Of a stretch of DNA of 33,728 nt, positions 16,865 through 24,870 are shown in pieces. The notes below the pieces were generated by a model. That model had not been told where the DNA came from. It worked only from the letters and a program-made list of their open reading frames with translations, and ran no database searches. The translations under genes and the position numbers were made by a program. The stretch's first letter is position 1. The number at the start of each line of letters is the position of its first letter. This DNA comes from Prochlorococcus sp. AG-311-J23 (GTDB taxonomy: Bacteria > Cyanobacteriota > Cyanobacteriia > PCC-6307 > Cyanobiaceae): NCBI GenBank assembly GCA_003284375.1, contig QBVL01000018.1:1-33728 (forward strand), given 5' to 3'.

Positions 16865-16966
16865 CTATATAAATCTATTGATAGTAAAACCCTTCAAGGC
16901 AGGAGTAACAGAAAAAAAAAGTTTTTTTATTGCCATTGACTCTTGTCCGATTGGTAGATGCGACAA
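16865..16966 (-). CDS. 33-aa ORF with perfect Shine-Dalgarno and TTG start
   Basis: The minus strand carries GGAGGTGATCC (16968-16978), a full complement of the 16S rRNA 3' end, spaced seven bases (counted from GGAGG) ahead of a TTG at 16966. The ORF reads MSHLPIGQESMAIKKLFFSV and ends ITINRFI-like with TAG at 16865; a terminator follows 31 bp on. The sequence has an A7 and a T9 homopolymer, so frame errors are possible. An alternative ATG start in the same frame gives 23 residues (MAIKKLFF...). No known family recognised. Alternatively the element is a small RNA. Confidence 0.45.
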   Translation of the reverse strand: MSHLPIGQESMAIKKLFFSVTPALKGFTINRFI

Positions 16967-17251
16967 TGGATCACCTCCGTAAATAAACATATAAAAACAA
17001 TAGCTAGAAAATAATCTTAGTCAGTAAATTTCGTTACAAATTTAGAAAAAAATAAAGGTTTGAGAATTTATGCAATTAATGCTGAGTATGAACAAGAGGA
17101 GTCTCTGAAATCATTTATCACAAATGAGTGATACTAAACTTGAGTATTCCTGGCAGATAAGATTAAAAATAAATAAAAAAGGTAGAAAATAAACTATAAC
17201 GCACGCTGAGTAAATTTCTTCGCTAAAAAGAGAGTCCTTAACTTCACTTTC

Positions 17252-17422
17252 ATGAGTCAAATAGTTTTTGGCGGTTTACTATCAACTCCCGCGCCAACAG
17301 CACCTATTATAGGAATTGCTTTCATTGTACTATTCGCAATTGTAGGAGTCATGGTTGGACCTGACTATGACGGAATGAATGCACCAGCTTTAGATGGTTC
17401 AAAAGAAACAGATAAAAGCTGA
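17252..17422 (+). CDS. Small single-span membrane protein (56 aa)
   Basis: A 56-codon ORF from ATG 17252 to TGA 17422. It has a short N-terminus rich in Pro/Thr (LLSTPAPTAP), a transmembrane helix (IIGIAFIVLFAIVGVMVG), then an acidic soluble tail (PDYDGMNAPALDGSKETDKS). No named family is recognised; the size and layout are like accessory subunits of thylakoid complexes. It is followed 35 bp on by a strong hairpin terminator, and convergent to the Hli gene, so it appears to be an independent transcription unit. Confidence 0.65.
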   Translation: MSQIVFGGLLSTPAPTAPIIGIAFIVLFAIVGVMVGPDYDGMNAPALDGSKETDKS

Positions 17423-17457
17423 TTTATCTATAAATCAATTAGCCACTTGAAATCACA

Positions 17458-17495
17458 AATAGTTAATAGATCTAAGTTATCTATTAACTATTTTT
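17458..17495. terminator. Bidirectional hairpin terminator between convergent genes
   Basis: Perfect 14-bp inverted repeat AATAGTTAATAGAT/ATCTATTAACTATT with a seven-base loop, followed by TTT on the plus strand; its left flank is less T-rich on the minus strand. It sits between the stops of the 17252 gene and the Hli gene and could serve both. Confidence 0.75.
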
Positions 17496-17503
17496 CATGA
17501 AAT

Positions 17504-17611
17504 CTAGAATATTCCAGGAATGAATTGGCCCGTAGTTGCATACGCTCCTATACCTGCAACGATGCCTAACATCGCCATTAAACCATTGAAACGTTCAGCA
17601 CCAGAGTTCAT
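17504..17611 (-). CDS. hli: High-light-inducible protein (Hli), short form
   Basis: A 35-residue protein carrying the core of the Hli/ELIP chlorophyll-binding helix: AERFNGLMAMLGIVAGIGAY, then ATTGQFIPGIF. The E-x-x-N-G-x-x-A-M pattern supplies the chlorophyll-ligating Glu and Asn, and TGQxIPGIF is the usual C-terminal end. Hli proteins are one-helix thylakoid proteins that bind pigment, dissipate excess energy and protect photosystem II assembly intermediates; two helices dimerise. This is among the shortest forms, lacking any N-terminal extension. A 12-bp A/T hairpin (17615-17643) lies three bases before the start codon and may affect initiation. No Shine-Dalgarno is apparent. Confidence 0.85.
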   Translation of the reverse strand: MNSGAERFNGLMAMLGIVAGIGAYATTGQFIPGIF

Positions 17612-17614
17612 GAT

Positions 17615-17643
17615 AAATAGTTAAAAAAAAATTTTAACTATTT
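17615..17643. repeat. 12-bp A/T inverted repeat in the hli leader
   Basis: AAATAGTTAAAA - aaaaa - TTTTAACTATTT, ending three bases before the hli start codon. On the hli transcript the loop is UUUUU. It could fold in the leader and influence initiation, or be a weak promoter-proximal terminator; it is A/T only, so low stability is expected. Confidence 0.4.
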
Positions 17644-17855
17644 AGATTGGCTCCATGTGAGCGGAATACCGTACGATGCAGCTATTTTATAAATCTAAAT
17701 AGATTAAACAAGAATTTAATTCGAAAATCGCGAAGACACTACACTTGAACTAATCAATAGTATGCTTTGTAAAACAAAAAGAGCAGAGAGAATTTCCACT
17801 GTGATCAAGTAAAATTAATACTAATGTACTATGTCGTCGATTCTTAGTAAATCTT

Positions 17856-18044
17856 TTGTTTTTGGCAAGCAATGAATGTAACTTTACATTTAACAAATCG
17901 CAGCATATTGCAAGTGAAGCCTTCAAAAGAACTTTATATATTCTGAGTAATACTACCTCTACTAAGCAATGTGCTTGGGTGTATCAAAAAGCTTTTTTCC
18001 AATACATAGATCAGCTCGAAACTAAATTTAAAAACAATAGATGA
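17856..18044 (+). CDS. Hypothetical small protein (TTG start)
   Basis: A 62-residue ORF opened by TTG; no ATG is available in this frame after the preceding stop at 17845. The composition is that of a soluble helical protein (SQHIASEAFKRTLYILSNTT, then CAWVYQKAFFQYIDQLETKF), which looks real rather than random. No family recognised. A shorter protein from a later start cannot be excluded. Confidence 0.45.
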   Translation: MFLASNECNFTFNKSQHIASEAFKRTLYILSNTTSTKQCAWVYQKAFFQYIDQLETKFKNNR

Positions 18045-18156
18045 CTAGAATTTATAAAGTTTTAGTTGTAGAAAGTTATGCGTTGAAATCTTTTTTATAA
18101 CTTTAAAATTTTCGAGGTCTATAATTTGTAGGTCAAAAAAACTCAAAGTCACAGCA

Positions 18157-19995
18157 TTAATAGAAACCGGTCACTTCAGAAAAAAGTCCTTTGTTCTCAA
18201 TTGATTCAGAGAAACCTAAAAGAACTTCATATCTTGTTTCTACTCCACTATTGAGTTGACCTATCCAATAGTTCAAACCGTCAACATCAGCTTCTCGACC
18301 TAAAACATTTACATAAAGAGTATTCACATAGATTGAATCCGAGACATTTTCTCCATACCGCTGAATAAATTCAGCAGAAGCTAAAAATGATGACGCAACA
18401 GCGCGTTCATCATCTTTACCAGAGCTGAAATTACTAATCCAATAACGTAGTCCATCTGGATCAGGTAGACGTTTAAAAGAAGCGTTATATAATCTAAACA
18501 TTTTTCCTGAATCAGTGTTTAACCCCGTGACTTGATCAAAAGTCGCTTTGATATCATTTTTTAAATTCATATTTTTATCATCAAATTTGAGAATAGACTC
18601 GCCAGTTAACTCATCAATTCCAGAAGAAGTCCCTACTCCATACTTATCACTACCTAAATCATAAAATTTGTAAGTATCACTTTTACCTGCATACACTTTT
18701 GTTGATTGAAATCCTAATGAATAAATTGCCTTAATTTCTTCACTAGTGACTAAAGCGTTTTGATCAGCAAAAGTAAGCCTCTCGATATTAGATAATTGAT
18801 CTATCCCATCATTTGTCGATGAACGGTTGTCGCTAATGGTGACAACTTTATCAGCGATCGTAAAAGTGTAATCAGAAAAATTACCAGAGTAAGTAGCTAT
18901 ATCGAAATCAGAACCACCATCAATCGTATCGTTCCCACCATTCCCCTGGAAAACATCATTTCCAACACCTCCTTTGAGAGTATCTTGTCCATCTATGCCG
19001 GCAAGAATCTCTCCTTGGATATCTTTAACACTGACAATTACATACTGATTAGATTCATTTCCCTCTGAATCAATAGCTGAAACTATGACATTGTATTTAT
19101 TTGCTATTTCATCAGCTCTATGATCAATAGTACTTATACTTTCAATAGCAAAATAATTATCTTTATAGATAATATTTCCTGAAAATGGTTTTGAACTGGC
19201 TAAATTATATAGTGGTAATTGAGTGAGATTCAAACCATTTGAATACTGAACATTATAGCCATTCCTTAAAGTTGGATCATTTATACTTAACTCTTTAAAT
19301 AAATTACTAATGATCAAGGGATTCTTAATTCCATCTCCCAATATATGTCCAAAGACGGTAAAACCATCGTTTGAAGAATCTAATCCTATATTATTTGATA
19401 AATTTATAAACCATGAAGATGTTGCACTATTAGGTCTTCCAGCAATTTTTGCCATTGAAATAGTTCCAAGCAAATTTGAATTACCAGGTTCGTTATCAAT
19501 TTCCCCTTTTGAGGTAATTCTCTTGGGAATTCCTTCTATTTGATCAGATGAAACCTGCGGTTGTTTATATGCACCACTTTGAAAAACAAAATCCGACTCA
19601 ACTCTATGTATCAAACTATTTGTAAAAGAGCCATCATTAATATATTGAATAAAATTATTAGAAGTAATTGACGTAGATTGATTAATTTGATTTTCACTAT
19701 CATAAAGCTCTATAAAGAAAGTAGAGCTAACATTTGGAGCTTGATAATTAGTTATAAATTTTAAGGTTGTTCCATTTAATATCTTAGCGGTTTCATAATC
19801 AGGAACATCTTTAAAGCTTAATTTCCCAGTATCTTGATTAATAGAAAAAAGGCTTTTCTCTCCCCCACTTATAGACCAAGTCACTGGCTCGTTAGCCGTA
19901 AAAGTATAAATTTCCTTATTGTTTTCATTGGTAGAAGAATAAGTTAATTTTTCTCCCTCCATACCAGAGGCACCTTTTATTAATGGCGCAGTCAT
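18157..19995 (-). CDS. Secreted-type cyclophilin PPIase with RTX and DUF4214 domains
   Basis: 612 residues. An N-terminal cadherin-like stretch (about 20-75: SGGEKSLFSINQDTGKLSF) precedes a cyclophilin-type peptidyl-prolyl isomerase (about 92-265). The isomerase shows IHRVESDFVFQSGA, NLLGTISMAK, SATSSWFINLS and FTVFGHILGDG at the expected places; the Arg of HRV is kept. RTX calcium-binding nonapeptides follow near 330-365 (GVGNDVFQGNGGNDTIDGG), and the C-terminal 110 residues are two DUF4214 units (FKRLPDPDGLRYWISNF and LGREADVDGLNYWIGQL). There is no N-terminal signal peptide, which with the RTX repeats points to type I secretion using a C-terminal signal. It probably acts outside the cell on surface or secreted proteins. 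The transporter is not in this window. Confidence 0.85.
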   Translation of the reverse strand: MTAPLIKGASGMEGEKLTYSSTNENNKEIYTFTANEPVTWSISGGEKSLFSINQDTGKLSFKDVPDYETAKILNGTTLKFITNYQAPNVSSTFFIELYDSENQINQSTSITSNNFIQYINDGSFTNSLIHRVESDFVFQSGAYKQPQVSSDQIEGIPKRITSKGEIDNEPGNSNLLGTISMAKIAGRPNSATSSWFINLSNNIGLDSSNDGFTVFGHILGDGIKNPLIISNLFKELSINDPTLRNGYNVQYSNGLNLTQLPLYNLASSKPFSGNIIYKDNYFAIESISTIDHRADEIANKYNVIVSAIDSEGNESNQYVIVSVKDIQGEILAGIDGQDTLKGGVGNDVFQGNGGNDTIDGGSDFDIATYSGNFSDYTFTIADKVVTISDNRSSTNDGIDQLSNIERLTFADQNALVTSEEIKAIYSLGFQSTKVYAGKSDTYKFYDLGSDKYGVGTSSGIDELTGESILKFDDKNMNLKNDIKATFDQVTGLNTDSGKMFRLYNASFKRLPDPDGLRYWISNFSSGKDDERAVASSFLASAEFIQRYGENVSDSIYVNTLYVNVLGREADVDGLNYWIGQLNSGVETRYEVLLGFSESIENKGLFSEVTGFY

Positions 19996-20065
19996 CTTTT
20001 TTACCCTTTAATATTTGAGAAATAATTAGATCAAGTCATACTATAGCTTTAAGGGAAAACATGTC

Positions 20066-20425
20066 ATGTTGCAAAAAAACGTTTTAGGCACTGAACTTAA
20101 ATCTTGTAGCTGCAGCCCTGTTACTGGATGGTATCGCGATGGGTCATGCAGAACAGACATATCAGATCAAGGAATGCATACTGTTTGCGCTGTCATCACT
20201 GAACAGTTTCTTTCTTACAGCAAAGCTCAAGGAAATGATCTATCTACGCCTCAAATAGGATTTCCTGGCTTAAAAAAAGGCGATCACTGGTGTCTTTGTG
20301 CTCCCAGATGGAAAGAAGCGTTTGAAGATGGAATGGCTCCTTTAATTGATCTTGAGGCAACGGAGGAGAGTACTTTAAAAATTATTGATATAGAGATATT
20401 AAAAAAATTTTCATATCATAAATAA
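20066..20425 (+). CDS. DUF2237 family protein
   Basis: 119 residues with the complete DUF2237 signature: NVLGTELKSCSCSPVTGWYR, DGSCRTDISDQGMHTVCAVI, the GNDLSTPQIGFPGLKKGD segment and HWCLCAPRWKEAFEDGMAP, then VLEAT-like IDLEATEEST. Conserved Cys residues (about 4-5) suggest a metal or redox site, but the family has no assigned function. It is a cytoplasmic protein widespread in bacteria. It is divergently oriented to the cyclophilin gene with a 70-bp gap that may hold both promoters. Confidence 0.9.
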   Translation: MLQKNVLGTELKSCSCSPVTGWYRDGSCRTDISDQGMHTVCAVITEQFLSYSKAQGNDLSTPQIGFPGLKKGDHWCLCAPRWKEAFEDGMAPLIDLEATEESTLKIIDIEILKKFSYHK

Positions 20426-20678
20426 TATTGGATAAGAGGTAACTTATTTCAAACTATTTTTGCTGTAAATTCATCAATCAAAAGGCTATTTTAAGCTTTT
20501 AAAGGTGATATAAATTAGTAATAACAAAATGGAAATGGTGAGCCAGAGCCGACTGGGTCAAAACTTTGAATAAAAATTCTAGAAATTCAAATTAATTCTG
20601 TAGTTGAGTCAACACAACATGCACTTGCTGAATTCCAAGCTACAAATAGCAAAATAGATAGTTATTCATTCTAATACA

Positions 20679-20980
20679 AGCTCTCGTCTTCGAATACAAG
20701 AAATACTAACTAGACCTCATTCAGAAATGAATTTATCATTGAAGAAAGGATCGATACCAATAAAGATGCGACTAAAAATCAAAACATATCTAGTTGGATT
20801 AGAAAAGCCTCACGAATTCAAAGACAAGATCAAATTGCAAAGCAAATCGTTGAATTGCTGAATGGACTTGATCTAATTGCAGATGAACCCCACATAACAC
20901 ATAATCCAAAGCATGATGATCTGGGAGAATGCTTTCTGGAGTGCCTTAATGGATCAGAAGAAACTAAAGTTAAAACATAA
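20679..20980 (+). pseudogene. Degraded small helical protein gene (frameshift/stop)
   Basis: The first stretch reads SSRLRIQEILTR in one frame; the remainder lies in another frame opened right after a TAG, reading EFIIEERIDTNKDATKNQNI, SSWIRKASRIQRQDQ, and HNPKHDDLGECFLECLNG to a TAA at 20980. Together these follow the pattern of a roughly 90-residue picocyanobacterial protein I believe to be conserved (SRxRIQ... F-E-E-R-I... SSWLxKAxR... DDLGxxF). No start codon serves the second frame. Function unknown. Confidence 0.5.
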
Positions 20981-21027
20981 TAAAGGATAAAATTTACCCT
21001 AAAAATTCATATTGTTTGGCAGAACAA

Positions 21028-21300
21028 TCAAGCCGCTTCCTTATTATCTCTCTTTTCTAGCTTTAACAAATCAATAACATTCGAACTGATTGGTTGGAAA
21101 TCCTCTTCCTTCGCAGAAGCAATAGAGTCTTTCATCAAAAGTTTTACTAGTGCAGTAATTGATGAAGTAAGCAGCTTCAAGCTTTCAAAAATAATTCCAA
21201 GCTCTTTAGTAATGTCATCTTGATGCTTTCCTTTACTCATTAACGTTGAGATAGTCCAACCAGCCAAGCCTACAACAAGTAGAAAAACAACCGTAATCAT
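21028..21300 (-). CDS. Small membrane-anchored helical protein
   Basis: 90 residues. An N-terminal transmembrane helix (MITVVFLLVVGLAGWTISTL) is followed by a cytoplasmic helical region (TKELGIIFESLKLLTSSITA) and a charged tail (LLKLEKRDNKEAA). No known family recognised. It is intact, with normal length and no internal stops. Its neighbours on either side are the degraded gene at 20679 and the FAD oxidoreductase, so the context is uninformative. Confidence 0.65.
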   Translation of the reverse strand: MITVVFLLVVGLAGWTISTLMSKGKHQDDITKELGIIFESLKLLTSSITALVKLLMKDSIASAKEEDFQPISSNVIDLLKLEKRDNKEAA

Positions 21301-21446
21301 AGTAATATCAAATACAAATCATATATATCTACTCCTTATAAATAAAGCAAGACGCAAAACTTAAATTCTTTGAAATTTTGATAAATCTAAAAATACTTTG
21401 GGCATCTTTAAAATTTCGATAATGGGAATATTATTTGAAAGATATT

Positions 21447-22568
21447 TTATAAATCAACTCTGGTTAAAGATTTGACCAATCTGATTGAACTATTCATTGC
21501 CGATTCTACTCCTCCACAACTATTCAGATCAAACCAATCTCCACAGAAACCAATCTTACTGTTATCAGACCACTGTAGTTCTTTAGGTAGTAAATTATTA
21601 AGGGGTTGAGAAGCTCTCCAATCCATTGTATCAATAAGGCTTGCTTCGAAAAACAAATCCAAAAATACTTTATAACTTGAAAATAGTGATATCAAAGATT
21701 TGATCATATTGTCAATACTAATCTCAGGAAGATTATTTATGTACGAGCAATGTAAGGAGATAATTATAGATCCATCAGATTGTCTTTGAAAAACAATTCT
21801 TTCAAAATTTAAATCCTCTTTAATTATATTTGTAAAGATTATTTGTAAATATTGATGATTAAAGTTTTGGACTACAGAAGAATTAGAAACATAAAAAATA
21901 TAAACTTTTCTCATGATATAAGTCAACTTTTTAGTTTGTTTTAATAATGCATCAACGACTTTATCTTTTCCTGGAATAAAAGCATCTCTAAGTGGTAGAG
22001 AGTTAATATTTAATATTTTCAAACATCTTGGGTGTGCTAATAAAGAACTCGATAGAATCAGATTTTGGGATTTAATAAGTTTTCCATTATTATCTTTTAT
22101 CTCCCATAAATCATGTATACGTTTAATAGATTTAATTAGTGTTTGAAATGAAAAATTTATATTTTTTGGGTTAATAGATTGATTCAAAATTTCCTCACAA
22201 AAGTTTACCATTAGGGGAGAACTCCTATAAATCAAATCATGATTCAATGCATTATTTATATTGCCAAATTCATTCATTAACAAAATATCCTTTGAAATAT
22301 CTATCAATTTTTTTGAATTTATTAATGGCGAAATTAGTTTTAATATATCTTCTGAAATATGTTCAGTAAAATTAATAGATGGCAAACCGTGATCGTATTC
22401 AAGATTTTTATTTTTTCTTGATTTTCTCGTTGTAGCTCTTCCACCAATTCTCCTTCCATGTTCAACTAATAATATAGAAAGATCAGAAGAACTTTTATTT
22501 AGAAGTGATGCAAACGTGCAAGCAGATATTCCTGCACCTATTACTATAAAATCATAAATATTGCTCAT
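21447..22568 (-). CDS. FAD-dependent NAD(P)-binding oxidoreductase (renalase-like)
   Basis: 373 residues. The N-terminal Rossmann fold has FIVIGAGISACTFASLL (GxGxxxxxx dinucleotide motif about 10-20) and the FAD-contacting VEHGRRIGGRATTRKS about 35-50, then DHGLPSINF. The C-terminal FAD-binding end is IGFCGDWFDLNSCGGVESAM. This layout matches the amine-oxidase/renalase-like flavoprotein family common in cyanobacteria; the substrate is not deducible, and the middle is divergent and Ile/Asn/Lys-rich. The ATG shares its A with the stop of the upstream exported-protein gene (TAATG at the 22568 junction), so the two are translationally coupled. Confidence 0.82.
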   Translation of the reverse strand: MSNIYDFIVIGAGISACTFASLLNKSSSDLSILLVEHGRRIGGRATTRKSRKNKNLEYDHGLPSINFTEHISEDILKLISPLINSKKLIDISKDILLMNEFGNINNALNHDLIYRSSPLMVNFCEEILNQSINPKNINFSFQTLIKSIKRIHDLWEIKDNNGKLIKSQNLILSSSLLAHPRCLKILNINSLPLRDAFIPGKDKVVDALLKQTKKLTYIMRKVYIFYVSNSSVVQNFNHQYLQIIFTNIIKEDLNFERIVFQRQSDGSIIISLHCSYINNLPEISIDNMIKSLISLFSSYKVFLDLFFEASLIDTMDWRASQPLNNLLPKELQWSDNSKIGFCGDWFDLNSCGGVESAMNSSIRLVKSLTRVDL

Positions 22569-22963
22569 TAGTGTGGCAAATACAAATCCCGATTACTTGC
22601 TATTTCTCCTTCTTCTTTAAAAAAATCTCTTAAAATAGTTGCTTCCTGATCCGTAACGTATGTACCACAATCATTTCGAATTCTTTCTATTGTAAAATCC
22701 CAAAGATCCTCTAAAAACCCATCATCGTCAGGAAAAGCTACAAATTTTAGATAAGTATTATTTAAGGCAAACTCACTTGAAGATTCTGACGAAAATCCTT
22801 TTTCCTTCGCCTCGCAAAATTTACTAGCAAATCTCTTTCCAACTGCATTTTGAGCTGATGTTAAATCAAATTCTAATGCTTGTAAAATTGATACTTGAAA
22901 GGAAAAAATCAAAAAGAAACCTAAAATAATTACTATAAAATATTCGTTTTTAATTATTTTCAT
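22568..22963 (-). CDS. Small exported protein
   Basis: 131 residues with an N-terminal hydrophobic signal (residues about 7-30: FIVIILGFFLIFSFQVSIL, then QALEF), consistent with a Sec signal peptide or anchor. The mature part is soluble and acidic (SAQNAVGKRFASKFCEAKEK, then FPDDDGFLEDLWDFTIERI) with two Cys (in KFCEAK and NDCGTY) that could form a disulfide. No family recognised with confidence. It overlaps the start of the FAD oxidoreductase by one base, so both come from one transcript. Its role is presumably lumenal or periplasmic. Confidence 0.7.
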   Translation of the reverse strand: MKIIKNEYFIVIILGFFLIFSFQVSILQALEFDLTSAQNAVGKRFASKFCEAKEKGFSSESSSEFALNNTYLKFVAFPDDDGFLEDLWDFTIERIRNDCGTYVTDQEATILRDFFKEEGEIASNRDLYLPH

Positions 22964-23045
22964 AATAAAAATTAAAATTATTTTTATATAATCATTATTA
23001 AATTGCTATTAATAATTATTGACTACTTATCAATAGCTAGTTAAT

Positions 23046-23080
23046 AAATTTTATATATATTTTTATTATATATAAAATTT
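23046..23080. repeat. 14-bp A/T inverted repeat
   Basis: AAATTTTATATATA and TATATATAAAATTT around a seven-base loop, in the AT-rich gap upstream of the metalloprotease remnant. It may be a promoter/DNA-unwinding element or simply a product of low complexity. Confidence 0.35.
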
Positions 23081-23086
23081 TAAAAA

Positions 23087-23976
23087 GTGACTGCAAATGA
23101 TTTTAATCAAGAAACCATTAGCTTTTCAGGGGAATCATATAAATCGGTCAAATATACAAGTTTTGACAGAATTGACGCTTATTTTCATGAATCGAACGAT
23201 GCAGTGGCATGTAATAGTGATCAATGTTTAGGGCCGGCATATTCAAGTAATGGTTCTACAGCCGTTTCTTTCAGCTTTGCGGATAGTAGTAATACGTTAT
23301 CTAACTCGGAGTTTTTTGCCCTCCCTGATCATTCAATATCTTACAAACCAATTTCTAATACAGATTCTCAAAAAAATAGAAACACGTAAAGCATTTGATG
23401 AAATAGGGACGATCGCCAATATTACTTTTTTGGAGTTTGAAGAGGTCGGGAACAAAGTGGAAACAATACGACTTTTTATTAATAGCCTTATCTTCTCCTC
23501 GGAAGGAACAATCGGCGATACGGTTGGAGATATTCCAGAAAAGAATCCCTCAAGTAGAGATATTATTTTTTCTCCACAATTCTCAAATTCATCATTCTCT
23601 TCTAGCAAAAATGGCTTACTTCAAGGAGCTTACGGAACATATTCTCCTTATTCAATAATGGACGATGAAATTGGTCATACATTAGGTCTAGAACATCCTT
23701 GGGAGCATCCTACTTTTGACTTTCCTGATGAAAAAGAATTTAGTCGTTATACGTTAAAAACTGGGAGAGAAAGAGCGGTATGGAAAAGTCGTCTCTAACG
23801 AAAACCGTTTGAATAGTCTTTATATAAATATTTTAGGTAATGATTACGATCAGGCTAGTTATTAGTACTGGTAAGGTAATTTGAATAACGGTGTTGAGAA
23901 AAAGTATTAATTACTATTAGGGTTTTCTGAATCAGTTAAAAAAAGACTTTTTTCTGAGATGACTGGTTTAGTATAA
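23087..23976 (+). pseudogene. Serralysin-like metalloprotease with DUF4214 tail, inactivated
   Basis: Three frames make up one former protein. Frame one (GTG at 23087 to 23389) carries the serralysin N-terminal signature STAVSFSFADSS. After a frameshift near 23385, frame two (to 23798) has KAFDEIGTIANITFLEFEEV and the zinc-site segment DDEIGHTLGLEHPWE. Here the HExxHxxGxxH motif has lost its first His to Asp. A second shift near 23765 opens ERYGKVVSNENRLNSLYINI, matching the DUF4214 end of the 18157 protein (QRYGENVSDSIYVNTLYVNV). That tail then contains three in-frame stops but still ends GFSESVKKRLFSEMTGLV. The intact ancestor would be a type I secreted zinc protease. The gene is clearly dead. 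Confidence 0.8.
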
Positions 23977-24085
23977 AAAATTAACACCTCTTTTTTTTCT
24001 ATAAAAATCACCTAATCTTTCTAATTATATGCTTATTAGATCAAGTTGATTATCCTAAACCTATATACAAGAAAACTTTAGAGAA

Positions 24086-24292
24086 ATGAATATCAATACC
24101 ATTTTCCTTTTGCTTTTAGTAATAGCTGCTTATCTGAATTTATATTTTACTATTAACAAAAAAAAGAAAAAAACAAAACTGCCCATATCATCCAAAGAGT
24201 GGAGAGAAAAAGTAGAGGATGCAAACTTTAAATCATGGCTTACTAATCGAAAGCGATTAAAAAATAAAAGAAAAGAAAATATCGATCAATAA
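24086..24292 (+). CDS. Small membrane-anchored basic protein
   Basis: 68 residues. An N-terminal transmembrane helix (IFLLLLVIAAYLNLYFTI) is followed by a strongly basic cytoplasmic tail (NKKKKKTKLP, then SKEWREKVEDANFKSWLTNR, ending KRLKNKRKENIDQ). The WREKVEDxxFKxWLxxR segment looks like a conserved helical motif but I cannot assign a family. It is intact, about 110 bp downstream of the protease remnant. Confidence 0.6.
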   Translation: MNINTIFLLLLVIAAYLNLYFTINKKKKKTKLPISSKEWREKVEDANFKSWLTNRKRLKNKRKENIDQ

Positions 24293-24405
24293 GCTATAGA
24301 GATGCTATATGCTTAGCAAACCTTAAGAGCACTTATGAAAACTTAATAAGCTATTAATATAGATAATGTAACTATGTCTACGATTTAATAGAGACAATTA
24401 TAACG

Positions 24406-24714
24406 TTAAGTAGATGTTCCAGTAAAACAAAATCCATTCTTAATACAAAAGTTATAAGCAAATAATTTTAATGAGTCAGGCATTTCCTGCCATTGCATTT
24501 CTTCAAGATTATTTAATTGATCTGAACTTAAACTCTCTTTAACTTCATATGCATCCATCATTTTACCCCAACTTGAAGAAAAGCTATCAAGATAAAAAGC
24601 TTTCTGATTTTTATTAAAAAAATTAATTATATCCTCATTGGTAACTACTTCTCTTGAAAGTTTCTTATAATGTTCAAACTCTGAAGACCAATCTGGAGTT
24701 AAGTTGTCAGGCAT
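24406..24714 (-). CDS. Hypothetical acidic soluble protein
   Basis: About 102 residues starting MPDNLTPDWSSEFEHYKKLS; an ATG nine bases upstream would add MLL. Mostly helical and acidic, with aromatic-rich patches (FYLDSFSSSWGKMMDAYEV, KLFAYNFCIKNGFCFTG). No family recognised. The reading frame is clean and its composition is clearly coding. It is monocistronic, between two plus-strand regions. Confidence 0.6.
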   Translation of the reverse strand: MPDNLTPDWSSEFEHYKKLSREVVTNEDIINFFNKNQKAFYLDSFSSSWGKMMDAYEVKESLSSDQLNNLEEMQWQEMPDSLKLFAYNFCIKNGFCFTGTST

Positions 24715-24870
24715 CAATAACACTATTTAATACATCATTATAATTTATGAAGTGCATAATGATAAGAGGAATGACCAAATGAACATAATGATTTCATTAC
24801 AAAATTAAACTTTCACCTTAATCAATAGGTTTAAGGTGATTAAAGGAAAATAGCTAATGACTTATTTTAG

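Noticed and set aside
22980-23090. Low-complexity AT-rich block as a replication origin or CRISPR leader
   Set aside because: No DnaA-box-like or repeat-spacer pattern; only one A/T palindrome.
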